From positions 1 through 64,000 of the forward strand of contig JANQQU010000036.1 in the NCBI GenBank assembly GCA_028284905.1: a stretch of DNA of 64,000 nucleotides, written 5' to 3'. Positions within the stretch are counted from its first letter, which is position 1; each line of letters opens with the position of its first letter. Below the pieces are notes generated by a model. It did not search any database and was not told where the DNA came from. It was given only the letters and a program-made list of their open reading frames with translations. The position numbers and the translations under genes were made by a program. Source of the DNA: Calditrichia bacterium. Its GTDB lineage: Bacteria; Calditrichota; Calditrichia; RBG-13-44-9; J075. This document shows positions 44,001-52,854 of the stretch, one piece after another.

Positions 44001-45487
44001 AAGGTATGGTCGCCACCTTCGCCGCCGCTGCGGAAATTCGCAAGATCGATTTACAGCTCAATATTTCTCCTTCAACTATAGACGAACAGACTTTCCCGCC
44101 AATCTATTTCGATCATGACAAAATGGAAAAGGTGTTCGTGAACATCCTCAGCAATGCCTTGAAGTTCACCCCGGATAAAGGCAGAATAATTTTGGAATTG
44201 GGAATCCCCGAAGGGGCAGGTCGAATTTCCGAACTAAAAGATAAAAATACTCCCAAAATTCAGCTTCCGGATCCCGTCACTAAAAATTCCGAATTCCCAG
44301 TTCCGAATTCCGAATTCTCAAAACAGTGTGTCCAGATTCGGATCAGCGACAGCGGCGCAGGCATTCCCGCTGAGGACTTGCCGCATATCTTCGATCGTTT
44401 TTACCAGGCCCGGGACGAGTCCGGCAGTACCAATCAACTCGGCAGCGGTATTGGCATGGCCCTCGCAAAAGAGCTAGTAGAACTTCACCAGGGCAGTATC
44501 TCTGTGGAGAGCGAAATTGGCAAAGGCACCACTGTTACGATCCAACTCCCCTTTGGGAATTCCCGATTATCGAATTCGGAATTCCGAATTCCGAATTCCG
44601 AATTAAAAGACAAAGAGGGTCCTAAGATCCAGCTTTCAGACCCCATCACTGAAAATATAGGAATCGACAATTCCGAATTCCGACCTGCCCCTTCGGGGAT
44701 TCCGAATTCCGAATTCGAAAATTCCGAAATCGTTCTGATAGTAGAAGATAATCCCGACATGCGCACCTACATCCGGGAGTCCCTGATACAAAAGCCAAGG
44801 GCGATATATGACATCCGGGAAGCAGCGAATGGCCGGGAAGGTTTTGAGCAAGCGACGGCGATAATGCCGGACCTGATCATCAGCGATGTAATGATGCCGG
44901 AAATGGACGGCTACCAGCTTTGCGAGAAATTGAAGACTGACGAACGCACTAGCCATGTGCCGGTCATTCTGCTCACCGCCCGGGCCGGCGAAGAGAGTAA
45001 GATCGCCGGACTGGAAACCGGCGCAGATGCTTACCTCACCAAACCGTTTAATTCCCGGGAACTGCTGGTGCGGGTGAAAAACCTGATTGCCCAACGGCGG
45101 AAACTGCGCCAGCAATTTTCCAATGAAGTTCATCTCAAACCGCGCGATATAGCGATCACTTCCGCAGATGAACAGTTTCTCCAAAAAGCAATCGACATCG
45201 TGGAAGCCAATATTGGCAATGAAAATTTTTCCATCGAAGACTTCGCTGCAGAGATTGGGTTGAGCCGCTCACAGCTTCATCGGAAAATACAGGCACTGAC
45301 CGATCAGTCCCCCAGCGTATTTATCCGCTCCCTCCGTTTAAAGCGGGCCGTCGATTTAATCGAGCAAAAAGCCGCGACTATCAACGAAATTGCTTATCAA
45401 ACCGGTTTTAGCTCCCCGGCATATTTCCGGAAATGTTTCCGGGAACAGTTTGGCGTTTCCCCGAAAGAATATCAGCGGCGGTCCTAA
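41051..45487 (+). CDS. Hybrid two-component system protein (propeller-Y_Y_Y-kinase-receiver-AraC HTH)
   Basis: A 1478-residue one-piece sensor and regulator. Signal peptide (STALLLILSCLALFHVAFAQ), periplasmic propeller (about 30-740, Reg_prop blocks such as SIYRDREGALWLALNNGLAR), Y_Y_Y domain (about 770-832), membrane segment (838-860), HisKA with His in ANISHEFRTPLTLIMG (about 912), ATPase (N box LSNALKF, G1 ISDSGAGIP, G2 GSGIGMAL), receiver (about 1227-1345, SDVMMPEMDG) and AraC HTH (about 1375-1478). Such proteins sense oligosaccharides and activate glycan-use genes. Two in-frame repeat insertions lie within it. No ribosome site is evident. The alginate locus 6 kb downstream is a possible target. 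Confidence 0.95.
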   Translation: MSTLKSTALLLILSCLALFHVAFAQPSTALIDNEAGLPFIQNFGPKDYRNAHAQNWAVLQDERGIMYIGNGLGVLEYDGVDWRLIPVTNRTPARKLAMGLNGRIYVGARREIGYLAADSLSQLQYVSLLAHIPEEYHNFSNTFQLEVTPEGIYFASRNLLFRWQPEKTERFENLEKKSATEARLLNTHESGTMEIWELPRLHRIFRLKNTLYAIDREIGLLAMTKVAGADTLLAVPGGEQVAGQFTHIVLPYSSTDTQSLSPEQTASLERVIIGNRSRGLFSFDGENFRPFSNKYAAESSAFLNDARPRDGLMFSDGSFIVPTLRKGAVLIDWQGRLKQVINKTAGLRDETVRSIYRDREGALWLALNNGLARIEIPGPFTAYNQIIGLNGSVNSIIKTDNALFTSGSKGVHSAAFSGGTGDYPQFSGLPGTLTSAAALLSLDDRVLVAMSSNLYQITKNQLVMVENLRARSLYQSRYYRNLVFVGLHDGLAVLKKNGDQWQLVNRIADFKIYVHSIVEESPGVLWLGLFYDGFSRITIPALQDTLSGEPWADTEATEIAATIEYFDKSHGLPRGTGRVFYIDQRPVFATNKGLRRFDPLKIMFTPDSTFGIPFADTTRLISRMVEGNEGVVWTKSTSKEGRRETWFATPASKSGEAESTTIRARYTPNNIPFSRIADWGSVYALYPDPEQSGILWIGGPDGMLRYDRSVQKDYAVDFPALVRRVVTLKQDSVIFGGAVSENTVNSDISTLAYAFNGLRFQYAAPSHDDPSQNRYQVYLEGFDEGWSAWNAETQKDYTNLPEGDYRFRVRAKNIYQHESSEGIYQFTILPPWHRSWWAYMLFSILFIAFFALSLYGYNKRRTRQLRAQTRALEATVKERTTEIVAKNAQLAEQAEQLQELNTMKSRFFANISHEFRTPLTLIMGPVEQAIDRINDPDLKNKMSGVQRNAQRLLRLINELLDLAKLEAGKLTLQASQGNIVTFCKGMVATFAAAAEIRKIDLQLNISPSTIDEQTFPPIYFDHDKMEKVFVNILSNALKFTPDKGRIILELGIPEGAGRISELKDKNTPKIQLPDPVTKNSEFPVPNSEFSKQCVQIRISDSGAGIPAEDLPHIFDRFYQARDESGSTNQLGSGIGMALAKELVELHQGSISVESEIGKGTTVTIQLPFGNSRLSNSEFRIPNSELKDKEGPKIQLSDPITENIGIDNSEFRPAPSGIPNSEFENSEIVLIVEDNPDMRTYIRESLIQKPRAIYDIREAANGREGFEQATAIMPDLIISDVMMPEMDGYQLCEKLKTDERTSHVPVILLTARAGEESKIAGLETGADAYLTKPFNSRELLVRVKNLIAQRRKLRQQFSNEVHLKPRDIAITSADEQFLQKAIDIVEANIGNENFSIEDFAAEIGLSRSQLHRKIQALTDQSPSVFIRSLRLKRAVDLIEQKAATINEIAYQTGFSSPAYFRKCFREQFGVSPKEYQRRS
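44195..44330 (+). repeat. In-frame GAATTCC-word repeat inside the hybrid sensor gene, copy 1
   Basis: About 45 extra residues (1049-1093) between the N and G1 boxes of the ATPase domain, encoding ISELKDKNTPKIQLPDPVTK and PNSEF words. 44201-44223 is an exact 23-bp inverted copy of 44681-44703. 44231-44288 is similar in direct orientation to 44600-44658. Confidence 0.85.
44552..44728 (+). repeat. In-frame GAATTCC-word repeat inside the hybrid sensor gene, copy 2
   Basis: About 58 residues (1168-1226) joining the ATPase and receiver domains, encoding SNSEFRIPNSELKDK and IPNSEFENSE. The DNA is an array of GAATTCC/GGAATTC words related to copy 1. The frame stays open throughout. Confidence 0.85.
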
Positions 45488-45866
45488 GCGCATCGGCTAT
45501 CCATTTCTGACATTCGTTTCCCTACTTCTTTTTTGAAACACTCTGTAGTGATGGCTTTTATAAGTTAGCCACGGATCAACTCGGATTTACACGGATTCAA
45601 AGAAGATTTTATTAATATTCGAACAAGCCTTTAAAATCAGTGTACATCAGTGTAAATCTGTGGCTTAAATCCTCGCCCCCTCCCTCCGAAACCGCTAAAA
45701 GTCGCATAAAATCGGCGAAATGCGACATAAGGTTCGCTTTTTGCGACACTGTTGCTTAGTGCCTCCTTCCCCTTTTTCCTACTTTTTTTCAGCAATTGAA
45801 TGATCCTTGACGATAAACTATCGGCAAGCGAAAACAAGAACAAGAATAATCAGATTGCCGGAAAAC
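45488..45866 (+). promoter_or_regulatory. Gap with repeat B2 and three TGCGAC half-sites
   Basis: About 380 bp after the hybrid sensor gene. It holds the family B repeat at 45565-45666 and then GTCGCA (45701-45706), TGCGAC (45721-45726) and TGCGAC (45742-45747), starting 20 and 21 bp apart, about two helical turns. They could be binding sites for the AraC-type domain of the upstream regulator, which is only inference. Confidence 0.45.
45565..45666. repeat. Dispersed inverted repeat, family B, copy 2
   Basis: TTAGCCACGGATCAACTCGG with TTACACGGATT on the left, CAGTGTACATCAGTGTAAAT and CTGTGGCTTA on the right; the ends are inversely related. It shares words with copies at 40798 and 53920. Confidence 0.75.
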
Positions 45867-46097
45867 ATGGAATTAAAAAAGCACCAGAATCACTCTGAAA
45901 ACAGTTCGAATGTGGATGCAAAGAAGCAGGAAAAACTGCGGCAGGAATACCGGCATCTGATCGCCGAATTTCAAAAGCTGAATACACAAAATGCCTACGA
46001 CGCCCTGCTGGAATACTTAATGAACGAACTGGCAAAAATTGAACGAAAAGAAACGACACTCTCAGATGATAACGCAACCCCTCAACCGAGCAAATAA
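45867..46097 (+). CDS. Small hypothetical coiled-coil protein, 76 residues
   Basis: A charged, helical peptide: MELKKHQNHSENSSN, then KKQEKLRQEYRHLIAEFQKL with heptad character, and a polar tail. The frame is open upstream to 45807, but ATG 45867 has GGAAA close by. No family is recognised. It lies between the putative TGCGAC sites and the giant beta-helix gene (73-bp gap) and may be co-transcribed with it. Its size and composition leave some doubt that it is a gene. Confidence 0.5.
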   Translation: MELKKHQNHSENSSNVDAKKQEKLRQEYRHLIAEFQKLNTQNAYDALLEYLMNELAKIERKETTLSDDNATPQPSK

Positions 46098-46170
46098 CCA
46101 CGGCTGCTTTACAACCGTGAATCGATAGATGTTACACTTTTAACAGAAATCAAAGTAGAAGGAGAATATT

Positions 46171-49100
46171 TTGTCCAGATTAACCAATCATTTATTTATA
46201 GCATTTATCTGCCTGTTTACAGCCATAACACCGCTGATGGCAGATACCGTTGTCGTAAATACAGTTAATGATGTGGCAGACGGTGATGTTACTTCTATCG
46301 CGACCCTTACCACCTCCCCGGGAACGGATGGGGTAATCAGTTTGCGGGAAGCGATACTGGCTGCCAATAATACCGCGGGCGCGGATGTGATTGAATTTAA
46401 CATCACGGGCGCGGGGCCACATACGATTGCAGTTTCATCCCAATTACCCTTCATTACGGAAACACTCACGATTGATGGCTATAGCCAATCTGGTGCAGTG
46501 CCGGCAACCACAACAAGTGCTGCAGTGATTCAAATTGAATTAAGTGGCGGTAATAGTGTTACGGAGGGATTAGTTATCAATCTGAATGTTTCTAACTGCC
46601 TGATTACGGGTCTGGCGATCGGAAATTTTCAAGATGGTATCTCTATTTTGGGCTCGGGAAATACCATCGCCGGTAATTATATTGGGAGCGATGCTTCCGG
46701 TACTGTTGCTGCTTCCAATTTTGTCGGAATAGATGTAGCGAATGCCGGGGCCTTTGGAAATACGATTGGCGGCGCTACTCCGGCGGAACGCAATATTATC
46801 TCCGGAAACGACTTACCCGGTATTGTATTTCGTGACGGGCCTGCCAATAACAAAATCACTGGAAATTATATTGGCACCAATCCCACCGGCACCGTCGCCC
46901 TTGGCAATTCCGGCATGGGAATAATATTTTTAAATGCTTCCCACAATCAAATTGGCGGTTTAAATCCCGGTGAAGGAAATGTCATATCAGCAAATGGTTT
47001 TGCCGGTCAGGAATTCGCGGGCGGAGGTATTGTAATTGCCATATCAGATAGCAACACCGTGCAGGGTAATTTAATTGGTACGGACGTTAGCGGCACCCAG
47101 GCACTACCAAATGCGAATATTGGTATTCATCTATCCGATCAGCCAGCCTCTAAAGGAAATGTTATCGAGAGCAACATTGTTGCGAACACTGCGGCGAGTA
47201 ATGATGCTCCCGGCATTGGCATAAAGCTGGCATATGCGGACAGCACCTCAGTTATCGATAATGCAATTTATGGAAATGACGCAGAAGGTATCTTACATAA
47301 CAGCGGTATTGGCAATACTTTTACCGGCAACAGCATTTATGCCAATGGCGCACTCGGCATCGACCTTGCCCCGGCAGGTGTGACGGCAAATGACGACCGC
47401 GATACGGACAACGGGCCGAACAATCTCCAGAACTTTCCGGAAATTATTGCTGCCAGCATCATCAACGGCAATCTGCAGGTATTGGCAGATTTTAACAGTC
47501 TGCCTAGTACGACTGGCTTTCGGATCGAATTTTTTGGCAATTCAAGCGCCGATCCTTCCGGCAACGGTGAAGGGGAAATTTACCTCGGATTTCTCGATCT
47601 TTATACCGACGATGAAGGTAATCCGGCAAACCGGATTGTCTTTACCAGTACTGCTGGATTGGTGAAAATCGGCGATTTTGTAACCGCTACCGCCACCGCG
47701 CCGGATGGCAGCACATCGGAGTTCTCCAATGCCTTCCAGGTTGTCGAAGGCGGCAACTGCTTTTTAGTCACCAATACTAATGACGACGGCGACGGCTCCC
47801 TCCGTGCTGCGATGGATCGGGCAAATTTTCAACCGAACATCGATGCCAGCACGCCGGACACAATTAAGTTTGACATTCCCGGCGCCGGACCGCATACCAT
47901 CTCCGTGCTAACCAAACTGCCCTCAATTATCGAGGCGGTGGTTATTGATGGCACAACAGAACCGGATGCTGACTGTACTTCCTGGCCACCGACATTGGCA
48001 GTTGAAGTAAGGGGCGGCAGTAACAGCTTCTTTTTCAGCGGTTTCAGTTTTCGGAGCGGCACCGATGGTTCGACGATTCGCGGCCTGGTCATTAACAGTT
48101 TTCGTGGGTTCGGTATACGGATATACAATAGTGATGACAATACGATTGAGTGTAATTTTATCGGTACAGACGTCAGCGGTACCCAGGCGCTGCCGAACCT
48201 CGACGATGGTATCGAAATTTCCAACAGTTTTCGCAATACCGTTGGTGGGTTAGCAGAGAATCAGCGCAACCTTCTATCCGGTAATGGGCGCTGGGGAATC
48301 GGTCTCTTAGGAGGTGGCGAACACCAAGTGCTCGGTAATTATGTCGGTACAGATGTGAGCGGCGCTTCACCGTTGGGCAATGGCGCCGAAGGTATTATCC
48401 TCGGTGAGTCGAGTAATAATATAATTGGTGGCGTGGAAAGTGGGTCCGGCAATATTATCGCCTATAATGGGCAGGACGGCATCTATATTACTACTGAAGG
48501 CGGCATAGCCATAAATAATGCTTTACTGGGCAATTCGATTTTCAATAACGGCGGGTTGGGTATTAATCTGGAAGCAGAGGATGACCCGAGTCCGGGTGTT
48601 ACACTCAACGATCCCGGCGACGGTGACAGCGGTCCCAATAACCACCAAAATTTCCCGCTCATCACCGAAGTAGCTGCCAACGGTAGTACGGTATCGATTA
48701 GCGGTTTCTTCTTCAGCACGTCTTACCGAAGTGATTATCGCCTGGAATTTTTTGCCAACAGTACTTGTAATGGGAATCAGAATGGCAATCCCCAGGAAGA
48801 TACCGAGTATGGTGAAGGGGAAATTTTTCTCGGCGCGATATATGTTGATACCGATGGCAATGGCAATGCATACTTCTGCGCCTCTTTCAACGCACCTGTT
48901 GAACCGGGGGCATTCATTACGGCAACCGCAACGGCAGCAGACAATAATACTTCGGAATTTGCCCAATGTAAGATTGCAGAAGAGTTTCCGGTATTAAACA
49001 GCATCACTGTTACCACAGCAGATGACGTTCTCGATGGCGAAACTTCCTCCATCGAAAATCTCATCATGTTTCCCGGTAGCGACGGTTTGATTAGCCTACG

Positions 49101-51462
49101 CGAAGCGATTGCTGCTGCGAATAATAACCCGGGGCCGGACGAAATCCGTTTTGACAGCGGCCTGGATGGCGTGCCGATCGTGCTCGATATTGGCGCATCC
49201 GAAGAAGATCTTAATGGAGATGGCGATCTTGATATTAGAGACTGCACTGGCCTGACCATTATCGGAAACGGTGCTGACAATACGATTATCGATGGCAATG
49301 CCAGCGAGCGTGTGTTTGATCAGCTCGCCGGCGACCTGACGATTTCCGGCGTCAAGGTGCAGAACGGTAAAACTACAGTAGATTATTTCTTCGATGGCAC
49401 CGGTGGTGGTCTGCGGAATTTAAATGGGGGAAACCTGACAATATCAAACTCAGAATTTAGCGGGAATGAGACCATCTTTGATGGCGGCGCACTTTTTGTC
49501 CGTAGTTCTGAAGGTTCAAATGTGCAACTGAATGCCAGCAGTTTTACCAATAATTTTTCAGCGACTGATGGTGGTGCATTTCACGATCAAACAAAAAATG
49601 GAATCGTTAAGATCGATAGCTGTATTTTCACCGGGAACTATGCAACCAGAGAAGGCGGCGGTTTCAAAGCGGATGCTTCACAGAGCAATACTGCCTACTT
49701 TATCCGCAACAGTATTTTCTCCGAAAACACCGGCATCAGCGGCGGCGGCGGTATTGAGTATGATGCATCAGGCAACGGCTCAATGCTGATCAGTAACAGC
49801 ACCATCTCCGAAAACTACACAGCTGATGAAGGTGGCGGTGTCAACTTTAGCTCATCGAATTGTGTCCTTACAATCACCAATACAACCATCTCCGGCAACC
49901 GCGCCGATGACTCCGGTGGCGGCATTAATCATGGTCCAAGCAGTGTCGCGTTGAATCTCAATTTTGTCACGATTACCGATAATATTGCCGATGATGACAA
50001 TAATGGCTCCGGTGAAGGCGGCGGCATTGACCTGAAAACGTCCGCAGCATTTACCAGCATTAAAAATTCCATTGTGTTCGGCAATATCGACAGAAGCACA
50101 CCGGCGACCAATGATTGTGGCAACAGCCGTGGTGGCACTTATAACTCACAAGGCGGCAATGTCTTTGGCGTCGGTACTGGTTGCCCCACCGGATCAGGCG
50201 ATATTGAGGCCGCCAATGCGCTACTTGGTCCCCTGCAAGACAACGGTGGATTTACACCAACCCATGCCTTGCTACAAGGTAGTCCGGCCATCAACTTTGC
50301 AAGCTGTGGCACCGTCACAAATGACCAGCGTGATGAACCGCGGAATGATGGTTTCTGCGATGCCGGTGCGTTTGAGCTGCCCGGCACGCCGGTAGAGCCC
50401 AATAACCCGCATGAGTATACGCTACTCGCGGCAGAAGATGTCGAAATCAGCACAGTAGCAGCCACTGGCAACATTCATGCGAACGATGATGTAAAATTAT
50501 ATCGCGGTGCACCAACTTCTCTTATTGGCAATATCAGCGCCGTTGATGACATAGAAATCCGCAGCAAAAACACTATCAACGGAGACGTATCTGCCGGTGA
50601 TGATCTCGACAATGATGGCACTATCAATGGCACCGCCAGCGACAATGCTTCGGTAGACCTGGTGGCATTACCGGTCTTGAACGCCTACAGCGCCGGCGGC
50701 GACGATGTGACTGTAGAAGAAAATCAGGATATCGCCCTACCGCCCGCCAGCTATGCGGATGTTGAAGTGGAAAGCGATGGTACACTGCGCTTTGCCAGCG
50801 GAGAATACTTTCTCGATGCATTAACTTTCAACAGTGACGCCCGTTTTGTTGCTGATGTCAGCGCTGGTGAAGTGATCATTAATATTGTCAGTGATTTGGA
50901 ATTCGGTCAGCGGATGACTGTGGAAGTAAATGGTGGCAGCAGCGACCTCCTCACCTTTAATAAGCTGCAAAGCCGGAGCATCGAACTCGGGCGGGAAGCG
51001 ACAGTGCTTGGGAATATCATCGCCCCGAATGCTAATGTGCGGGCAAATAGCTATGTGCGTTTCCGCGGTGCAATATGTGCTAAGGATATCACTTTTAGCA
51101 CCGGTGCGGTTATCTTCAGCCATGATACCAATCAGGCTTTTCCAAAACAGGTAATCGATGATGAAGCAATCGCAACACTGCCGGAAACATTCTCGTTGGA
51201 TCAGAATTATCCTAATCCCTTTAATCCGACAACTACTATCCGTTTCGCACTGCCGGAAGCCAGCGATGTCCTTCTGGAGATCTATAATGTTACCGGGCAA
51301 AAAGTGCGCACCCTGCTGAACAGCAACATGACAGCGGGCGTCCACACCCTGCAGTGGGATGCCACTAATGAGCGTGGTGCGAAGGTTAGCTCGGGGATTT
51401 ATATCTACAGAATTAACGCCGGGACGCATCAGGCGATGAAGAAGATGATTTTGCTGAAGTAA
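46171..51462 (+). CDS. Giant secreted beta-helix protein with CSLREA-type modules and sorting tail
   Basis: A 1763-residue surface protein. Start codon TTG with AAGGAG 6 nt upstream; signal peptide to about 24 (LMADTVVVNTVND). Three CSLREA-like units follow (VISLREAILAANN near 55, GSLRAAMDRANF near 545, LISLREAIAAANN near 975), each leading into right-handed beta-helix repeats with NxIxGNYIGTDxSGT words. Near 1410-1640 is a bactofilin-like polymer-forming stretch (GNIHANDDVKL, GNISAVDDIEI, INGDVSAGDDL), then the sorting domain LDQNYPNPFNPTTTIRF to the C-terminus MKKMILLK. Catalytic residues are not evident; adhesion or glycan binding is likely. It lies behind the hybrid sensor. Confidence 0.88.
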   Translation: MSRLTNHLFIAFICLFTAITPLMADTVVVNTVNDVADGDVTSIATLTTSPGTDGVISLREAILAANNTAGADVIEFNITGAGPHTIAVSSQLPFITETLTIDGYSQSGAVPATTTSAAVIQIELSGGNSVTEGLVINLNVSNCLITGLAIGNFQDGISILGSGNTIAGNYIGSDASGTVAASNFVGIDVANAGAFGNTIGGATPAERNIISGNDLPGIVFRDGPANNKITGNYIGTNPTGTVALGNSGMGIIFLNASHNQIGGLNPGEGNVISANGFAGQEFAGGGIVIAISDSNTVQGNLIGTDVSGTQALPNANIGIHLSDQPASKGNVIESNIVANTAASNDAPGIGIKLAYADSTSVIDNAIYGNDAEGILHNSGIGNTFTGNSIYANGALGIDLAPAGVTANDDRDTDNGPNNLQNFPEIIAASIINGNLQVLADFNSLPSTTGFRIEFFGNSSADPSGNGEGEIYLGFLDLYTDDEGNPANRIVFTSTAGLVKIGDFVTATATAPDGSTSEFSNAFQVVEGGNCFLVTNTNDDGDGSLRAAMDRANFQPNIDASTPDTIKFDIPGAGPHTISVLTKLPSIIEAVVIDGTTEPDADCTSWPPTLAVEVRGGSNSFFFSGFSFRSGTDGSTIRGLVINSFRGFGIRIYNSDDNTIECNFIGTDVSGTQALPNLDDGIEISNSFRNTVGGLAENQRNLLSGNGRWGIGLLGGGEHQVLGNYVGTDVSGASPLGNGAEGIILGESSNNIIGGVESGSGNIIAYNGQDGIYITTEGGIAINNALLGNSIFNNGGLGINLEAEDDPSPGVTLNDPGDGDSGPNNHQNFPLITEVAANGSTVSISGFFFSTSYRSDYRLEFFANSTCNGNQNGNPQEDTEYGEGEIFLGAIYVDTDGNGNAYFCASFNAPVEPGAFITATATAADNNTSEFAQCKIAEEFPVLNSITVTTADDVLDGETSSIENLIMFPGSDGLISLREAIAAANNNPGPDEIRFDSGLDGVPIVLDIGASEEDLNGDGDLDIRDCTGLTIIGNGADNTIIDGNASERVFDQLAGDLTISGVKVQNGKTTVDYFFDGTGGGLRNLNGGNLTISNSEFSGNETIFDGGALFVRSSEGSNVQLNASSFTNNFSATDGGAFHDQTKNGIVKIDSCIFTGNYATREGGGFKADASQSNTAYFIRNSIFSENTGISGGGGIEYDASGNGSMLISNSTISENYTADEGGGVNFSSSNCVLTITNTTISGNRADDSGGGINHGPSSVALNLNFVTITDNIADDDNNGSGEGGGIDLKTSAAFTSIKNSIVFGNIDRSTPATNDCGNSRGGTYNSQGGNVFGVGTGCPTGSGDIEAANALLGPLQDNGGFTPTHALLQGSPAINFASCGTVTNDQRDEPRNDGFCDAGAFELPGTPVEPNNPHEYTLLAAEDVEISTVAATGNIHANDDVKLYRGAPTSLIGNISAVDDIEIRSKNTINGDVSAGDDLDNDGTINGTASDNASVDLVALPVLNAYSAGGDDVTVEENQDIALPPASYADVEVESDGTLRFASGEYFLDALTFNSDARFVADVSAGEVIINIVSDLEFGQRMTVEVNGGSSDLLTFNKLQSRSIELGREATVLGNIIAPNANVRANSYVRFRGAICAKDITFSTGAVIFSHDTNQAFPKQVIDDEAIATLPETFSLDQNYPNPFNPTTTIRFALPEASDVLLEIYNVTGQKVRTLLNSNMTAGVHTLQWDATNERGAKVSSGIYIYRINAGTHQAMKKMILLK

Positions 51463-51479
51463 AGTAAGGAATTTTCATC

Positions 51480-51590
51480 TGTCATTGCCCCGAAGGGGTC
51501 CCTTCGGGGCGAGGCTTATCTTGCCGAAGCAATCTCAAATGGTGCATCTACAAAGAGATCGCTTCGTCGCTGAACTCCTCGCGATGACAG
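51480..51590 (-). repeat. Dispersed intergenic repeat, family A, copy 2 (inverted)
   Basis: Inverse copy of the 38243-38352 element with an extra hairpin CCCCGAAGGGG/CCCTTCGGGG at its left end. Ends are TGTCATTGCCCC and CTCCTCGCGATGACA. It sits between convergent genes (beta-helix protein and aminotransferase) and may act as transcription barrier. Confidence 0.85.
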
Positions 51591-51637
51591 ATAAAACGAC
51601 ATTCAGCACTATTTCTTTAAAACTACCGAATAAACTT

Positions 51638-52747
51638 TTACAAACGATCAACATAATGCTCAAACTGCCTTAAAGCCTCCGGAAAGTTCTCCCGCCCCAA
51701 ACCAATTCGGAAATGATTTTCCTCATGATCCATTACGCTGCCGGGCAATACCATTACATTTTGCTGTTGAACTACATCTTCGCAGAAATCCAGCACGGGC
51801 ATATCCAGCAATAATTTCGGAAAAGCGACCGAGCCTCCCTGCGGCGGCAGCCATTGAAATTTTTCCGGATACTTTTGAAAGAAGGATGCTGCCAGGGACA
51901 AATTTGCAGCGATCGTCCGGCGGTTTCTTTCCAGAATTTTTTCTTTCGCCCGCAATGCCATAATTGCGAGGATCTCTCCCGGTGCTGTACTGCAAATCGT
52001 GGTGTAATCCTTCATTTGCAGCAAATTCCGAATGATGCCTTTGTGCTTGCTCGCCAGCCAGCCGATGCGCAATCCCGGCAGAGAAAAGGCCTTTGAGAGT
52101 CCGCCAAGCGATACCCCACCTTCATAAACATCACATATTGCCGGCAAACGCTTCGCCGGATCATGCTCAAGGAAGCGATACATCTCATCTGAGAAGATAA
52201 ATAAATTATGCTGACGGGCGATCTCGATAATCTTTTCAAAATCTTCCCGATCGGGAATAAAACCGGTAGGGTTGTGGGGAAAGTTAAGCACAAGCGCCCG
52301 GGTGCGACGGGTGATCATCTCGCTCAATGCATCGATATCCAAATGCCAGCGGCCATCACGCACCTGCAGCGGCCAGGGAAATGGCCTGCAGCCGGAACTG
52401 CGGGCAACCTCGTAAAGGGATTGATAGGCGGGAAAAAGGTGAATGATATTATCACTTTTACGGAGGAGAATATGCATGGCCAGGTAAATGCATTCGGAGG
52501 GAACGGCAACAACCAGATCGTCCGCTGAAACAGTATCATAGAGCCGGGCAATCTCCTCTCGCAATAATGGATGTCCCTGGGACTCGCTATAACCAAGTGT
52601 CAGGGAATCCCACATCTTGCGGGAATCCTCATCCGCCATTGCCAATAAATCATTCAGGGCAAGGCTTTCACAGTCGGACGCACTAAGCAGATAACGAGCG
52701 GTGAACTCGTACTTCGCAAAATATCTTTCCAGTTCGAAAACGCGCAT
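51638..52747 (-). CDS. Fold-type I PLP-dependent aminotransferase
   Basis: A 369-residue class I/II aminotransferase. LTLGYSESQGHPLLREEIARLY near 50, the cofactor stretch VLNFPHNPTGFIP near 155, SDEMYRFLE, and the PLP lysine in GGLSKAFSLPGLRIGW near 228 are all present; the terminal arginine motif is HFRIGLGREN near 345. Relatives act on capreomycidine-like or other unusual amino acids as well as common ones, so the substrate stays open. It is last in the minus-strand run after kdgK (about 110-bp gap) and need not belong to uronate metabolism. Confidence 0.88.
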   Translation of the reverse strand: MRVFELERYFAKYEFTARYLLSASDCESLALNDLLAMADEDSRKMWDSLTLGYSESQGHPLLREEIARLYDTVSADDLVVAVPSECIYLAMHILLRKSDNIIHLFPAYQSLYEVARSSGCRPFPWPLQVRDGRWHLDIDALSEMITRRTRALVLNFPHNPTGFIPDREDFEKIIEIARQHNLFIFSDEMYRFLEHDPAKRLPAICDVYEGGVSLGGLSKAFSLPGLRIGWLASKHKGIIRNLLQMKDYTTICSTAPGEILAIMALRAKEKILERNRRTIAANLSLAASFFQKYPEKFQWLPPQGGSVAFPKLLLDMPVLDFCEDVVQQQNVMVLPGSVMDHEENHFRIGLGRENFPEALRQFEHYVDRL

Positions 52748-52854
52748 GTTTCGTTATCCGTTCTTCGTTGCTCGTTGTTCGTTGACAACTACAAGTGCAG
52801 AGGAACTTACTGGCTTTTGCACTTATTTACTGTACTACCTACTGCCTCTGTTCC

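Noticed and set aside
50821-51429. 202-residue antisense frame opposite the sorting domain of the giant beta-helix protein
   Set aside because: A shadow of a well-supported coding frame; no ribosome site or family pattern.
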